From: Nectonema munidae
Taxonomy: Eukaryota; Nematomorpha; Nectonematoida; Nectonematidae
Direction: 5' to 3'
DNA: 64,000 bases
NCBI GenBank assembly: GCA_030549495.1
Contig: JAUIRK010000101.1
Coordinates: 186,001-250,000 of the forward strand
Shown here: positions 13,780 through 26,436 of the stretch, in pieces
Position numbering within the stretch: the stretch's first letter is position 1
How the letters are laid out: every line of letters starts with the position of its first letter
Notes under the pieces: generated by a model
Seen by the model: the letters and a program-made list of their open reading frames with translations, nothing else
What the model was told of the DNA's origin: nothing
The model's database searches: none
Translations under genes and position numbers: made by a program

Positions 13780-13919
13780 AAAATTTTGGCAGAAACAAAA
13801 AAAAATTCCCAAAATGGATACTAAAAATTGGTAAAAAAAAATTGTAAAAAAAAATTGTTGAATTAATATTTTCTATTGTTTTTTTTATAGTTTTAAATTT
13901 CTTTTTTTCAATTTTTAAA

Positions 13920-15908
13920 ATGGAATCTTTTAATTTTGATGAATTGGCATCAGATCTTTGCTATATATTTTTCAAATCTGCCAAAAATTATATTGAAAAC
14001 TGTAATGAAGAATTGGAGTTAGTTATTGTTCCTCCAGTTTCTGGTAATAAAGGAATAGATAGTGATGAAGAAGGAGATTATATCATTCTTGATGAAATTG
14101 ATGTGCCCGATGAAAATGTTGGAGAACTATAGATACACAGAGTAAACTATGAAGTTCCACAATTTAACGAAACAATTTCCAAAGATGAATGGATAAAATC
14201 AGACAAGCTATCTCTGAGCTCTTTAGAAAATCTTGAGAATCAAAATTTTTTATCTCAATATGAAAGTTTCATATTATAGAAGAATATAGAAGAATCAGAA
14301 AGTTTATCTATGTATGAAATTTTTTTACTTTTTTTTACAGAATAAATGTTTACACATATTGTAGAACAAACTAATCTTTAAGCTAAAAGAGATAAAAAAA
14401 ATCATAGCTTTTTTCAAACAGATGTTAAAGAAATGAAAAAATTTATGAGTTTATTACTCATTAGCGGATATCATTGTTTACCTGCTGAGAATGATTATTG
14501 GAGCACTGCTGAGGACCTTTTTGCTCCTATATTTTCAAACACTATGGGAAGAAATAAGTTCAAGAGCATAAAGAAATTTTTACATCTTGCAGATAATAAT
14601 AAACTTGAAAGCTCTAAAGTTGCAAAAGTTTTACCTTTTTTAAATTTATTAAAGAAAAATTGTTTACAGTTTGGCTTTTTCCATCAGTATTTAAGCATCG
14701 ATGAATCTATGATACCTTATCGAGGATTACACAGTGCTCGTCAATTCATCAAAGGAAAGCCTGTGAAGTTTGGCTACAAAATGTGGATGTTGTGTAGTTC
14801 AGAGGGGTACCCATATAACTTTGATATTTATTGTGGGAAAGAAGAAGGCCGAAAAACATAATTAGGAAGCCACGTGGCAAATACACTTATGAGTCCAATT
14901 TCACAAAGAAATAAGCATGCCGTTTTTTTCGACAACCTTTTTTACAAGTTACAAACTTTTACAAGAATTAACAGAAAGCAACATTAGAGCATGTGGCACA
15001 ATACGCACTAATCGAACAGGTGGATGCCCGATACCATCAAGTAAAGAATTTCAAAAAAGTGATAGAGTTTCATTTGAATACAGATCAAATGGGAAAGTTA
15101 TTTGGAATGATAATTGTGCAGTTACCATTGCAAGCAATTACTATGGTGTTTTTCCCAACCAAATGGCCGAAAGACGAGCAAAAAAATGAAAAAAGAGACA
15201 AATAAAACAGCTCTATCTTGTGAAAAAGTACAATAAGGGGATGGGTGATATCGATATTTGCGACAGCATGTTAGCAAGCTACATACCTAGATTACGATAA
15301 AAGAAGTCGTGGAACTTCTTTTCGCACATTGTAAATCTCTGTTGTGGAGGTTTACAAGTTTCATCAAAAAATTCAAAATGAATGTCATACACATCTTGAC
15401 TTCAGAAGAGAAATATGTAGATGTCTCATCAATTCTGTGGAGCCAAGAAAACGATTAGGAGGTCCTACGTCTTCAACAGCAATAGATGTACGATTTGATG
15501 GAATCAATCATATATTAGAAACAACGACACAAGGAAGGTGTGTCGAATGCAAAAAAAATACAAAGCTTTTTTGCAAAAAAACCTAACAAAAGATTAAACA
15601 AGACTTGTAATTCAAAGTTTCGCAAAAAGATAAATAATGGTTGGATAAATTAAATGTACGTGTGAATAAATATATTTGTATGTATAATTAGTTGTAATAG
15701 TCGCAATTTTTTTTTGATATTCAATAAAATTTTTAAATTTTTTAATGAAAGTGTACAAAGTTCCCATTTTGTGAACATATTTAAAAGTATACAAAAAAAT
15801 TGTGCACTAAATTTTTTTTTGTTTTTTCCATTTATTAACTTAAATAAAGAAATAAAATAGTAAATTTAAACCCTAAATTTTAATATTCTTTCTTCGGTCT
15901 GTAAAGGG
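13920..15908 (+). mobile_element. piggyBac transposon, broken transposase
   Basis: An acidic N-terminal frame starts at 13,920 (MESFNFDELASDLCYIF, then DSDEEGDYIILDE), as in piggyBac transposases. The catalytic domain follows: 14433-14861 contains YLSIDESMIPYRG with the first catalytic Asp, about 14,920-14,935 reads AVFFDN with the second, and about 15,245-15,265 reads MGDIDICD with the third. The frame near the 3' end (15344-15586) ends in CVECKKNTKLFCKK, a remnant of the C-terminal cysteine-rich domain. Several stops and frameshifts separate these blocks. The right end is probably GTAAAGGG followed by the target TTAA at 15909-15912. A matching left terminus was not found; it may be lost in the repeat region before 13.9 kb. 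Confidence 0.85.
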
Positions 15909-15912
15909 TTAA

Positions 15913-16259
15913 GAACAAATCGATTTTGTAAAATATAAAAATAGATACTAAAATCATTCATACTTAAAATTTTTATGTACTTAAAATATCTGCAAATAAA
16001 AACAAGTTGTATTTTAACATAGCTTAACTTGTTAAGGCGAAAAATCTAACAAGCCTGGCAAGATGGCGTCAAACAAGAAGGAAAGTATATTGTAAGTTGC
16101 TACAATGACATAGAACATGATGATGCATACAACATAGGAAGTTATTGAGCTGGGAAAATATCTATTAATATGGTATCCTTGCAGATTATAATTCTATTTG
16201 AGAAAAATCTTAAAGGCATTATCTCGAGTTAGATTTTATAAATTTATCCTGGTATATTC
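15913..16259. other. No recognisable content
   Basis: AT-rich spacer between the piggyBac right end and the minus-strand LINE remnant. No frame or repeat stands out. Confidence 0.35.
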
Positions 16260-18020
16260 ATTGTTTTCTGAGGTAGGACACCATCCTCGACATCTAAGTT
16301 TTCACACATAGCTTGTCTTTGTGTAGATTATAGCATTGTCTTCAAATCTGTAAGAAAGATGAAGGCAGGGACAATTTATTATAGATTAATTTTTCTAAGC
16401 ATTTTAATTATTTTTGTCTTATATATCGCTGTTATTTTTTCTAATGCTTCCATATTTTTACTGGAGGTTGGGTGCATAGGCCTTTTTAAATCCTTCAATT
16501 TCGCGAAATCAAAAGAGGAAAAGTGTCTATGCAAACACAAGATGAAATAAAGGATACGCTTTGAAAATAATTTTTGTAAAAGGCGGTTTAAATTAGAGGG
16601 AATCATTAAATAACAACGCCTAAATCGTTAATGTCCAGAACTAGCTTTATGTTATGCCCAGGTTTAGGTAGTAGGTAAAGATCTTGAAGTGTCAGTTTGG
16701 AGTTGCAAGTTGATGTACAGACTTTAAACCAGAAGTAATTTTAATATGCAAATCATTTATGTATTCGGCTAATCACATTGGCTTGAATGACAGCACTAGT
16801 TACTTTAGTTAAACTTGATAGGTGTGTCCATTCACAGAAACAAACTGTGTTATGTTAGTTATTAAACTTTCAGTGCATTTGACCATTTTAGTGTTTACGC
16901 TACGAGCCTTTAAATTTTTTAGCAAGTAATTGTCTTAGACCTTGTCAAACACCTTTTTAATGTCAATTACAAACATCAACCCTTTCACTGTTGTCCAAAA
17001 GTCTCAATATGTCGTTATGAAATTCCAATAATATTGGATTATTGTTATTTTTTCTTAAAGAAGCGATATTGATCAGTGTTCAACACATTGTTATCCTTTA
17101 AATAAGTAAGTATATCATTGGAGATTATGGATTCATGTATTTTTAACAGAATCGGAGTTACAATAATGTGTTTGTTGTTTTATGGAAGCTTAGGGTCTGC
17201 GTGCAGATTTTCCTGTTATAAAGAGAGGGTAATAAGCTTTGTTATTGGAGGTGTTGAAATTTAAGACAATTCTACAAATATGTGGGGGTAAATACTCGAT
17301 ACCAGGAGATTTTAAGCAACACATGTGCTTAGTTTTTTATAGACAGATTCTTCATTAATTATGATTTCTTTAAGGGAAGTAGAAATATGGAAATTAGGTA
17401 CGATTCTCATAAGTTCCATTTCATGGTTTCAAAAACAGTACGAGAAATATTGACTAAAAATTTTAGATATTTTTCTAAATTGCCACAATAACAAATGATT
17501 ATATATTTTATATAAATTGTTCTAGGAATAATTAAACGGGTGATATACGGAGTGTACTTCTTTTGTTTTTTTCTATGATATGTGTTGTAGTTGGCTTGGT
17601 TGATAGTAAACATAAAAAATTCATAAAACAGCAAGAATAAAAAAATTGATAGAAGAATTCCGGTTCACATTAGAAAGATCTTCTTAGGTTTGGTCATATT
17701 ATCCTGAACGAACGTTTGATTTATTTGAGATAGGAGAAAATAATTTGAGGTTATGAGAAGTATCAAATGCTATGGAGTAATGATCACTACCGGTTAAATG
17801 ATGGCAAGACAGAAATATTTTAATATCTGCAGGAAATTGGTAATCAAAAGTTCTAGAATGTTTTTTTCCAAAATGGTCTATTCATTTTGCTTCGTGAACT
17901 AATTGAAAAGAATTTTTCAAAACTAATAATTCTAAGATCACTTTGCTTCAGCAGAATTTTTTGAAGTGAAGTCTTCTAAGTTCGAAAACAGAAAGAAAGT
18001 CAAAATGATCAATGAAAGTC
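16260..18020 (-). mobile_element. Strongly decayed LINE (reverse transcriptase remnants)
   Basis: Read on the minus strand, short blocks in changing frames follow the order of a LINE reverse transcriptase. Around 17,400-17,050 lies YYPLFITGKSAR, resembling the PIFKKGD segment before the NYRPIS motif. Around 16,990-16,930 VIDIKKVFDKV resembles motif A. Around 16,760 INDLHIKIT resembles the segment before YADD, and near 16,620 DINDLGVVI resembles the late DLGV block. There is no long open frame, so this is an old copy. Clade cannot be assigned with confidence. Confidence 0.55.
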
Positions 18021-18716
18021 AAGGTAGGTTTAGGAAATAATTTAAAGAAAAATGAAAAAAGATGTAACATTTCTTGGGGAGAGTGAGTCTAGTTAGAGGA
18101 GGAGCTTCTGTAAAATAAAAAATATCATAGTAAAATTTAAATTAAAAAAAAAAAGTGCGCCGCCTTATATAGCCATGTATAAAATGTAAAATTTAATAAA
18201 AGATATAAATTATAGTGAAAATTAAAAAAAATGTTAAAATTATTTATTACACGAATTAACCGCAATAAATTTAAACCGATCCGTTATAGATGTGAACGAA
18301 GAGCTATAAAATTCAAAATATTGAGTTAGGTTCTTCTAGGAAAATAAAAATAATTTGATAAAACGTATTAATTATTTTTCCGGGCTTTAAAACCTTGAAA
18401 GGGTTGGTAGGCTTAGCTTAAATCAAGAATTGACGTTATTCGGAATATGAAAAAAAATCTACCTGTTATCATATCTTTAACGACTAAATCAAAATGAAAT
18501 ATAAGCACAGTACTTATTAAGAAGAGTTAAAATAAATCTAAGGATAAGGATAAATTAGTTCGCACAATTCTTGATAAAAATGGTTGGAATTTACTTGTAG
18601 CATCACAAAATCATAAGTGATTGGAAAAAATAAGGCTTCGTTTTATTAGCAAACATATTATTTAGTTTGCATTACATCTCACACTCTAACTTTTGTTCTC
18701 TGTATACAGTGAATAC
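18021..18716. other. No recognisable content
   Basis: AT-rich sequence with no frame, repeat or RNA that I can support. Confidence 0.35.
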
Positions 18717-18767
18717 TGATAGCAGAGTTTCTGGCTATCCGGGTTTCGGGACATCAAGGTCTCACTG
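18717..18767. repeat. 51-bp TA-flanked repeat with pogo/Tigger-like ends
   Basis: The segment begins CAGTGAATACTG and ends GGTCTCACTG, giving CAGTGA terminal inverted repeats, and it is flanked by TA on both sides (18715-18716 and 18768-18769). Read on minus it starts CAGTGAGACCTTGATGTC, which resembles the termini of pogo/Tigger-type elements. It is probably a miniature or internally collapsed copy. Confidence 0.5.
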
Positions 18768-18769
18768 TA

Positions 18770-19499
18770 TTTCGATATGTTTCTGAAAACTTCGCAAGGT
18801 TGACAACGTGAAATATTAATTTTTTTCTCACATGCAATTTTGCAAAACAAAGGACGTTTTTATCGTTTGAAAAAATCTTATCGTATATGGCTTAATGAAA
18901 TGAAGTCAACATAATTAGATTACAGTTGAAATTAATTGTAGGCTGTTCCATTTGGTCAATGAAGAAAAATATACTAAAAATACTAATGATGAAGAAAAAT
19001 ACTAAAAACTTCACTTCATCATTTTTGATAAAGCTTCTTTGAAGAAGCGAAATATATAAATTTGCAGTAAAAAAATTTTTGTTCCAAATAAAAACTCTTT
19101 TTTGTACACATAATTGGATATAGTATGATTTGTATATAAAGAAGAGGTTACATATAGTTAAGTCTATTAAAGTTATGATATAAATTCGGGTAGACATTGA
19201 TTTCAATAAAGCTAAATTATAATGATCAACATAACGAAAATGGATCAAGTTTTAAAATTGAAATTTCAATTTGAAACTTATTATTTAACATTTATGAATT
19301 CATCTCAGGGCGAAGTAGTGAAAAGGACTTCAAAAAAGAGGACTTGATGTAGGAGATGAACAGAATAGAAATGAATGGAGAAACAAAATTCCCATAATTG
19401 TTATATCCGGCTAGGCCCTAGCTTGCTGAGACAATAGCCATAAAACTGATTATTTATGACTTCGTTAAAATAAGTATACTTAAGCGGAGTACTTAAAAA
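18770..19499. other. No recognisable content
   Basis: AT-rich. The 118-codon minus frame at 18892-19248 has no recognisable motif and is of a length expected by chance in a window of this size and composition. Confidence 0.35.
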
Positions 19500-19850
19500 T
19501 TTAGGTTCTATTTTGTCCTTTTGGAATCTTTTGGCTATTTAAATTTTGGCTTTAATCAATTCTATCTCGATTAAAATTTTGGTTTTGACATGCGTCATTT
19601 TTTATTTCCAGATTAAATTTTTTGAATTTTTCAAAAGAAATGAGCAATTAAATTATTATAGAATTTATTATTTCTTTTTACATTTTTGTTTTATTTTTTA
19701 TTTAGTTTTTTATTTACAAAATTTTCTAAAAAATTTTATTTTGACTTTTAATATTATTTCAAAAAACACATGTGATTGTATAGTATACTTAGAATTGGAA
19801 AAGACAAAATAGATTTGCAAAAGACACAATAAAACTAAAAAGGGTATATT
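19500..19850. repeat. MITE-like element with inverted GTTCTATTTTGTC ends
   Basis: The left end reads GGTTCTATTTTGTCC and the right end reads AAAGACACAATAAAACTAAA with a second internal copy GACAAAATAGA just before. The ends are imperfect inverted repeats about 350 bp apart. The same terminal motif appears at 4.7, 7.9, 44.1 and 58.7 kb, so this is an interspersed family. No coding capacity. Confidence 0.45.
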
Positions 19851-20632
19851 GACTATATCATAATAGCGAAAAATCATACATGTTATGTAATATATTATAA
19901 TCTGTCAAGCCTTTTTAAAGCTTTTTTGTCTCTTCGATAGTTTTGCCAGACCAATGATATGTGTATATTTAAGTGCTAGCCATCTTCAACATTTTTTGTC
20001 ATTTAAACTTCGTATCATATTTCCTGAAGTATTCCTGGAAAATTTTTAACATGAAAAGTTATTCTCATTTTTCTCAATTTTGATTTTTTTAGTTATTGAA
20101 TTTGAAGAAGTTTAGATGTTAAAATCAAAATGATATATATTTAAAGTTGAAGCATGACATAGAAAAATGATAAAAAATTTAAAAGTAGTATGTAATTACT
20201 TGAAAAGCAAACTAAAATAAATGAAACAACGAGCTTATAAAAAAAAGTGGCTTATATTTTGTTTAATTAAAGTGATTGAGAGAGAGAAGAGAGTTTATTG
20301 ATTAATTTACAAGAAATTAAAAAAAAGAGTTTAATACGCACAATGAATGGTCCAACGTCACTTTGGAACAATGGTAAGTAAAAAATGTAAATACCTCATA
20401 CAGATATAAAAAAAGAATACTAAATCATAAAATGAGTAAAATAAAATTTTAAACAATAGTTCATATTTTATCAAAAGTAGTAACCATGTAAGGTAGCATA
20501 CATTACAAAAAAACTGCGAGACTTCAAAAGGCCTTTAGGCCGCTTATATGAAGTTACACAAAACTTCGTAAATAATAAAAATAGATTATATTCAAAGTTT
20601 ATATGATAAATACTTCGTACTAGGGCTTATAT

Positions 20633-20947
20633 CAGTTGTTCCCAATCTTTTTTAGTTTGCGGCACCCTTGGCGAGCCTTTTAAAAATTCCTGCCACCCCT
20701 TGAAGAAAAACTTATTTAAAATTTCCATAGTTTTTTTATTAAAATTTTTTAATTTCTACTGCATTGATGCAACAATACCCTATACAGAGATCATATAAAA
20801 AAATTTATACTGAACCTGCTATCACAGAAAATATAATAATACAAATATGTAAAGTTAAGTTTTAAAGTAGTTTCACAATTTTGGCGGCACCCTTAAAAAA
20901 TCTTACGCCCCCATTTAGTGCTGCGGCACAGCGCTTGGGAATCACTG
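20633..20947. mobile_element. Non-autonomous hAT element (315 bp) with target duplication
   Basis: The left terminus is CAGTTGTTCCCAATC and the right terminus reads TTGGGAATCACTG, so the ends are inverted repeats of CAGT(T/G)(G/A)TTCCCAA. The element is flanked by GCTTATAT (20625-20632) and GTTTATAT (20948-20955), an 8-bp target duplication with one mismatch, the hAT hallmark. Inside, GCGGCACCCTT recurs near both ends. There is no coding frame, so it would have depended on a transposase elsewhere. Confidence 0.8.
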
Positions 20948-20955
20948 GTTTATAT

Positions 20956-22554
20956 AATCATAATATATAGCAATGATATAAAAAAAATGTATATATATAA
21001 GACTTAGAAGCTCGATTAAAAAATTAAAAATATATGTTATATATTATATTATTATGAATGCAAAAACACGAAGTTAAGTCCTATGTACTGTGTTAAGAAA
21101 AAGAACATGAATAGCAATGAGATGTTTCACATATAAATGAGTACTTTTCAATATACTCCTTTTTAACCAACTTTTTAAACAATCCAACACTCAGATGTAT
21201 GTATTCCAATAAATGCGTATTACTATTCCAAAAATTTGGTAACTTAAACTTAATTGTCTGGTAGTATCTCAGTCTATTATAATTGGGTAAAATGGTTGAA
21301 TATATATAGAGCAGTTCATATTTACAATCGATGACATTGAAATCTAAAATTGTCTCAAATACATTAGACTGATGACAATTAAAAAGTTTAAATATAAACA
21401 TAGCCAAATGATGTAGGTCATAAATTTTTACGTAAAGCAAAAGCTTCACTTTTAAAGAATATAATAATTCTTTAATTACTTTATTTATAATAAATTATTC
21501 AATTAATAATCTTGAATATTTTTTGAGACTTAAGGAAGTTGATATTCTATTTTTTATATAATTTTATTTTTATCTCAAAATAAATATATTGATATTGGAA
21601 AGAAGTTTGAAAATACAAATAAGGTAGTTTATACATAAATAAACACAAAACTTTCTAATTTAAAAGATTGAAACTCTTCCTCGAAACAAATACTTCAATA
21701 ATATGCATACCTCACTTTTCTGTCTGTTTTGCTCCAAACCCTAACTCTAAATCTAACCCAAATTAAAAAAAAATCATAAATATATGAAAATCAAAATTTC
21801 TTTAAAGCATTATTAATGAAATATTTATATTGATCATTTGGAAAGATTTATTCCAAGCCAATTTTTATTGTTTAAACATCTAATTTAGTAGTATTCAAGT
21901 TGGCCTTTGTGTTTAGGCTAAAAAGAAATTTTTTTTATTTTTATCAACACAATTATTTGAAATATTTATAAAAAAGGTATATTTTTAATTTTAATAAAAT
22001 TAGTGAAATAAATATTAGAATTGGGTATACGTGAAATGCTTTTTACTTTAGACAAGTTTAACTTTTCAAAAAAAAAGTATTTCTGAAATTATAATGTATC
22101 GATCGTTGAAATATAATTGAGTATACAAATGTGTAAAAAAACAAATGGCTTTGCCTTGGACATCCCGATGTTTCTTTTCATTATCGCAGGAATCTACTAT
22201 CAAAACCAGCACACAACTTTCATGATTTAGAAGTTGTGACATCATAAACATTGATTCAATATATTGTAAATAATTAAAGATTTGACACTTTGCTTACTTC
22301 TCCCACTCTACATTAAATGGAAGTTTTAATTCAAGAAAACACGGTGTGAAAATAAATACTTTTTTATGAAAGTCAAAGAAAGTTTTTTTTGTATAATTTT
22401 TAAAGAAAGTGTGGCAGTGATCAAACAATACAATGTTCGACGACGCTATCAACCTAAACATCAGAATTATATATATTACGTTGATGTAGTATAGGCTATT
22501 AGGATGAGGAGAAAAGCCAAAAAAAATCCACAATAGCCACCAGCTATGTAGTAG
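20956..22554. other. No recognisable content
   Basis: AT-rich sequence. The 118-codon minus frame at 21093-21449 and shorter frames at 22066-22533 show no family motif, no splice context that I can defend and AT-driven composition; I do not call them genes. Confidence 0.35.
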
Positions 22555-23260
22555 TTCAACTTAATGCCCAACATGATAAATCTTTCTTGGATGGTGAATT
22601 TGTAAAACAGTGCCGAGTTTTAAAGTAGCAGAAATAATGTGCTCAAAAAATCAAGAATTTTACAAAGGTATAGCTTGTGAAGGAACACAGTTGTGCTGCG
22701 AATCAAAGATTTGCCTGCTAAGATTAAGAATCAGCTGTCAGACAAAGTGGGCAAAATGTGATTTCTACTGCACTACATGTGATGAGAGCGCAGACACAAC
22801 AGAGACAGCATAGTTGCTCATTTTTACGCTAGGAGTTGACAACTTTTGCATTGCAGAAGAGCAAAAAACAACAAGTTGTAAAGACATATAAGCGCTCTGC
22901 AGCAAGAGTATCCAGATTGACCTTATGTTGAGAGTTATTACAAAAAGTGTAAAAAAAATTAGAACGAGGGAAATCTTCCGCGAAAACTCTAGACTTTTTT
23001 TTGGCTGACATGCGCCTCAGTGCTTCGCGGGTTTCATTTACTGAGAACAGAGATTGGCGAGTTTTTAAATGAAAAAGAATGTCCTCTTTGCCAAATCAGT
23101 GGTCCTTTAGGGTCAGCAGACTTGGTGTTTTACGTTACTCTCATCAATCCCCTCACCACACTCAACAACGACCTACAAGGTAAAGTTTACACGCACATGA
23201 AAAGTTAGGCCTGAAAGTCCAACTATTTTAGACACCGTTAGTGTACTTAAATGTGCCTCA
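22555..23260 (+). pseudogene. hAT transposase fragment, GTF2IRD2-like
   Basis: The frames at 22,565-22,800 read FLDGEFVKQC, then KVAEIMCSKNQEFYKGI, then RIKDLPAKIKNQLSDKVG and CDESADTT, in the order of the hAT transposases related to GTF2IRD2 (FVKECMLKVAE, then DLS..L..QL, then DESTD). A second block at 23,020-23,208 reads GFHLLRTEIGEFLNEKECP and LNNDLQGK, matching the RVFELR.E..FL and LN..LQGK blocks of the same family. The stretch between has been shortened and frame-shifted. The C-terminal dimerisation region is missing. It is directly followed by an unrelated LINE tail. Confidence 0.65.
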
Positions 23261-23329
23261 GTTCAGAAATCAAATGTATCAGCGATTCCTTCTGAAATCT
23301 TCTGAAATCTAATCTGAGATTCCTAATCT

Positions 23330-23710
23330 GCGATTTTCTTCAAGATTTCAAAGAACTCATCAGTACAAATATATAAAAAGCCGACACAAAAACAGTTCCG
23401 AAAAAACTTCTTTTCTAACAGAATTATCAACGACTGGAACAGCCTTCCCGCGTATGTAGTGAACTCTCCTAATTTAAATATCTTCAAGCAACGTCTTGAC
23501 CACTTCTGGAAAGATAAGATGTATACTCCTTCCTAGCTTAGTAACTTGGAATATCCTAGTTTTCTTATATTAATCTTTTTTCCATAATTGTCACTTACAC
23601 TATTCTCGATCAGTTTAGTTATTCTTTTTCTTTTCCTTAAATTGATGCGATCATTACAAGCAAATTTGCCTTTCTATTCGCTTAATAAATTATGTTATGT
23701 TATGTTATTC
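23330..23710 (+). mobile_element. LINE 3' terminus (CR1/L2/Jockey-like)
   Basis: From about 23,380 the frame reads FRKNFFSNRIINDWNSLP, AYVVNS, then FKQRLDHFWKDK and a stop near 23,537. This is the typical final segment of ORF2 in CR1/Jockey-group LINEs (R..NDWN.LP..VV......FK..LD). The element ends in short tandem repeats of TTATG (about 23,688-23,708), which also fits the 3' microsatellite tails of this group. Only the last few hundred bases were inserted. Confidence 0.75.
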
Positions 23711-24379
23711 CAAATATAAATTTCTTTTACAAAAAAGGAAAATGTGTGTCTGTGATTTCATCGCTCATGACGATTTCTCGATACCTAGAATATTTTTCTG
23801 GGATTAAGATCCAAATCAAGTTGTCGCTACTCTTTTATGATAAATGTAGACGAAATGGGAGAAAGCCTGTAGTTAGAACTTATAGAAATGCAGTGTGGTT
23901 ATTCTCTAAAAATTCAGCTTCGAAAAAGTCAAGTTTTCTGTGATATGACATTCTGTCATTGTTGACTCAACATCCATATGTGAACAAATGTTTTTTAAGA
24001 TGACGTTGAAAAAAAACAAATATAACAATGACTAAAGATCATATTTGTGATGTCGTTTGTATTTCAAAAACGTTATTTTGAAAATAAATGCTACCGTTTT
24101 TAGTTAAATAGATAAAAAAAACTTGTTACGTAAAAAGCCAGCTTAACCAGCATGAACTGTCGAGTAAATGTCCCATTTATTCCTGTATTTTTCCATGTGT
24201 CCCTTTGTTAAAAAGGTATAGACACTCTTGTTTTTATTTTAAAGGCAAAGAATAATAGAATTATTTTGTTGTTGAAAGATTATCAAAATTTGATTTAATT
24301 TTGAAGTTATATTTTAAGTGTTTGAAAGTTACTTGGCCCTCTTCACTCAGTTAATTCCAGTTTTTTTCTTCTGTAATAT

Positions 24380-24860
24380 TTAAGATCTAATTTCCTTCAT
24401 CTTTCTTTGATTGCTTTCCCTACTTTATCAAGTATAATTATTTTTTGCCTACGATTACACCACCTTGTCTATGCTAACTCTTTTTTTATGCGACTATTTT
24501 GTTTTTTTCTCATTTCTATACGTTTAAACGTATTCTTAATTTCATTCTTATTGCGTTGTATGACTTTTAACGTTGAGTATTATTTTTACTATCATCTTCT
24601 TTTCCCCTTATTTTTTTATATTAGACCTTTTATTTTTATTCTCTTATAATAGTACATATACATCTTTTTATTTTCTGTCTACACTATTGTAGACTTTGGA
24701 ACGATTCTCCACATGGAAAGTTCCTGGATCATCATTCATCTTCCCTCACCCAAATTCCAAAGTTACGTCAATGTCCTAGCCTTTATTTTAAAATGTTTTT
24801 TAGTGACGACAACCTATTTGTGTTTGTTCACTATTGTATAAATAAAATTAAAAAAAAGTG
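24380..24860 (+). other. Pyrimidine-rich stretch, possible LINE 3' tail
   Basis: T- and C-rich on the plus strand for about 300 bp, then a more mixed segment ending TGTATAAATAAAATTAAAAA. The arrangement resembles the 3' untranslated end of the LINE at 9.9-10.16 kb in style but I see no direct match. The 80-codon frame here is hydrophobic only because of the T richness. Confidence 0.25.
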
Positions 24861-25265
24861 TTTGAGACTTACAATGTAAAATTTCTAAAATGGAAGACAT
24901 ACATTTAGAACAAAAAAAAGATCATAACCATTGTACCTTTTATCAATTTCTCGGCGAAAAATATGTAGTCTTTATGAGTCAATTCTAAAGAAGAAAAAGT
25001 GTTCTAAAGAAAAATAAAAGAAATGATGTTTTTATGCAATCTCAGGCCAAAAGCATAATTTCCGCCTAGTAACGTGGATTGATTCATTTGTGCCAAGGAT
25101 AGATTTATTAGAATCACAAAGCAAAAAACTTTCTAGATTCTCTCAATTTTGATCGGTTTATTTATGTAAACAATTAAGTTAATAAAAAAAATTTGTGTTC
25201 AAAAATTAAAGAATAAATTTACATTTTTTGTACATCTTGAATGCTGAGCAATTTGTCTATCATAC

Positions 25266-25320
25266 GTTGGGAGCGTAGAGTCTCGGCCCAGTTTGTCTGA
25301 GTTTGATTCCCGATCGTGAC
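25266..25320 (+). repeat. Possible tRNA-like SINE relic
   Basis: GGGAGCGTAGAGTCTCGGCC followed by GAGTTTGATTCCCGATC resembles a tRNA-derived head with a B box (GGTTCGAATCC-like). No acceptor stem. Single copy with weak support. Confidence 0.3.
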
Positions 25321-26436
25321 TATACCCTGCTATTAAATATTATTCTTCGCTTGGATGCGATACCAAAAACTAACGAAAGATTAGTTGTAGACAGTCATCA
25401 AAACAGCTTTGAATCGCACTTGATACCCAATTTCCATCTCTTTGATATCCTAATGAAAACGTTCGCTTTGTTTATCGCACTCGTCTTCAAAGTTTTTAGG
25501 AAGGCGATCTAAATGACTATGCAAAATATTAATTTTAACGATTATATTTGAACAAATATCACGATATGATGAAATGAAATTTTTTTACAAACTCTACATT
25601 TGCAATTACGAAGAAATTTTTCACTATATCTGAAAAGGCTATCAAAGCTAAAGCTTTGAAATTATTATTTTTTTTTAATTTCTCATCTTTCAAAATTCTA
25701 CAAATTTGTGCTCAATCAAAAATCGCTACTTTAAAGTAAACACTTGTTGAACGTGTAAAAATATCACAATATATCGGAAACAGTCTCCATTTATATCAGG
25801 AACTTTTATAATTTGCTAATCCAAGCTCAATATGCAAAGGGGTACAAATATGTCTTTGCAAACTAAAGGTTCTTCAGTTGCATTCACAGTTTTATATCTT
25901 TCTACACCTGTTCTCAATTCCAAAGTTTTTGGATGTAATGATTCATCTCTGCTCTTCCACATGAAGAAGAAGAAGAAGAAAAAAAAGAAATTTATTTGGC
26001 AAAATAAACGATACTAAATTTCAGAATTAAAAAAATTCTTAAAGCCATATAATATAGTTAATAGTAGTTAATGAACATTAGTTTATTCATTAATTCGACA
26101 GGAAAAGCTAAATATAATAAATATTAAAACGCGAAGATATTCAAAAAGCCAGCCGGTGAGATGAAAATGCTATAAGGTTTATAAATTTTACATTAACCTT
26201 CGCTATACGCACGAATATCCTTATAGCATGGTAGACGCACATATGGCAATTTACTCCATATGCTTTGTGATATGTAAAAACTATATAAAACATAGAGAAC
26301 ATAAAAAAATGTGCTAGGACCATTAAAAATTTATTTTTTCCATTATAACTTGGAACACCCTAATGTATACATAAATGACCGATCGTATATGAATAGATTT
26401 TCTCACACAAGCACTGGTATGGAATCACTCGTATCA

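Noticed and set aside
18892-19248. 118-codon minus frame
   Set aside because: AT-driven composition, no motif or splice context. With stop codons at about 8% of codons, one or two frames of this length are expected by chance in 64 kb.
21093-21449. 118-codon minus frame with tyrosine and leucine richness
   Set aside because: Same reason; no recognisable domain and no flanking exons.
24407-24649. 80-codon hydrophobic frame resembling a membrane protein
   Set aside because: T-rich sequence gives Phe/Leu/Ile by composition alone; no start context or homology.
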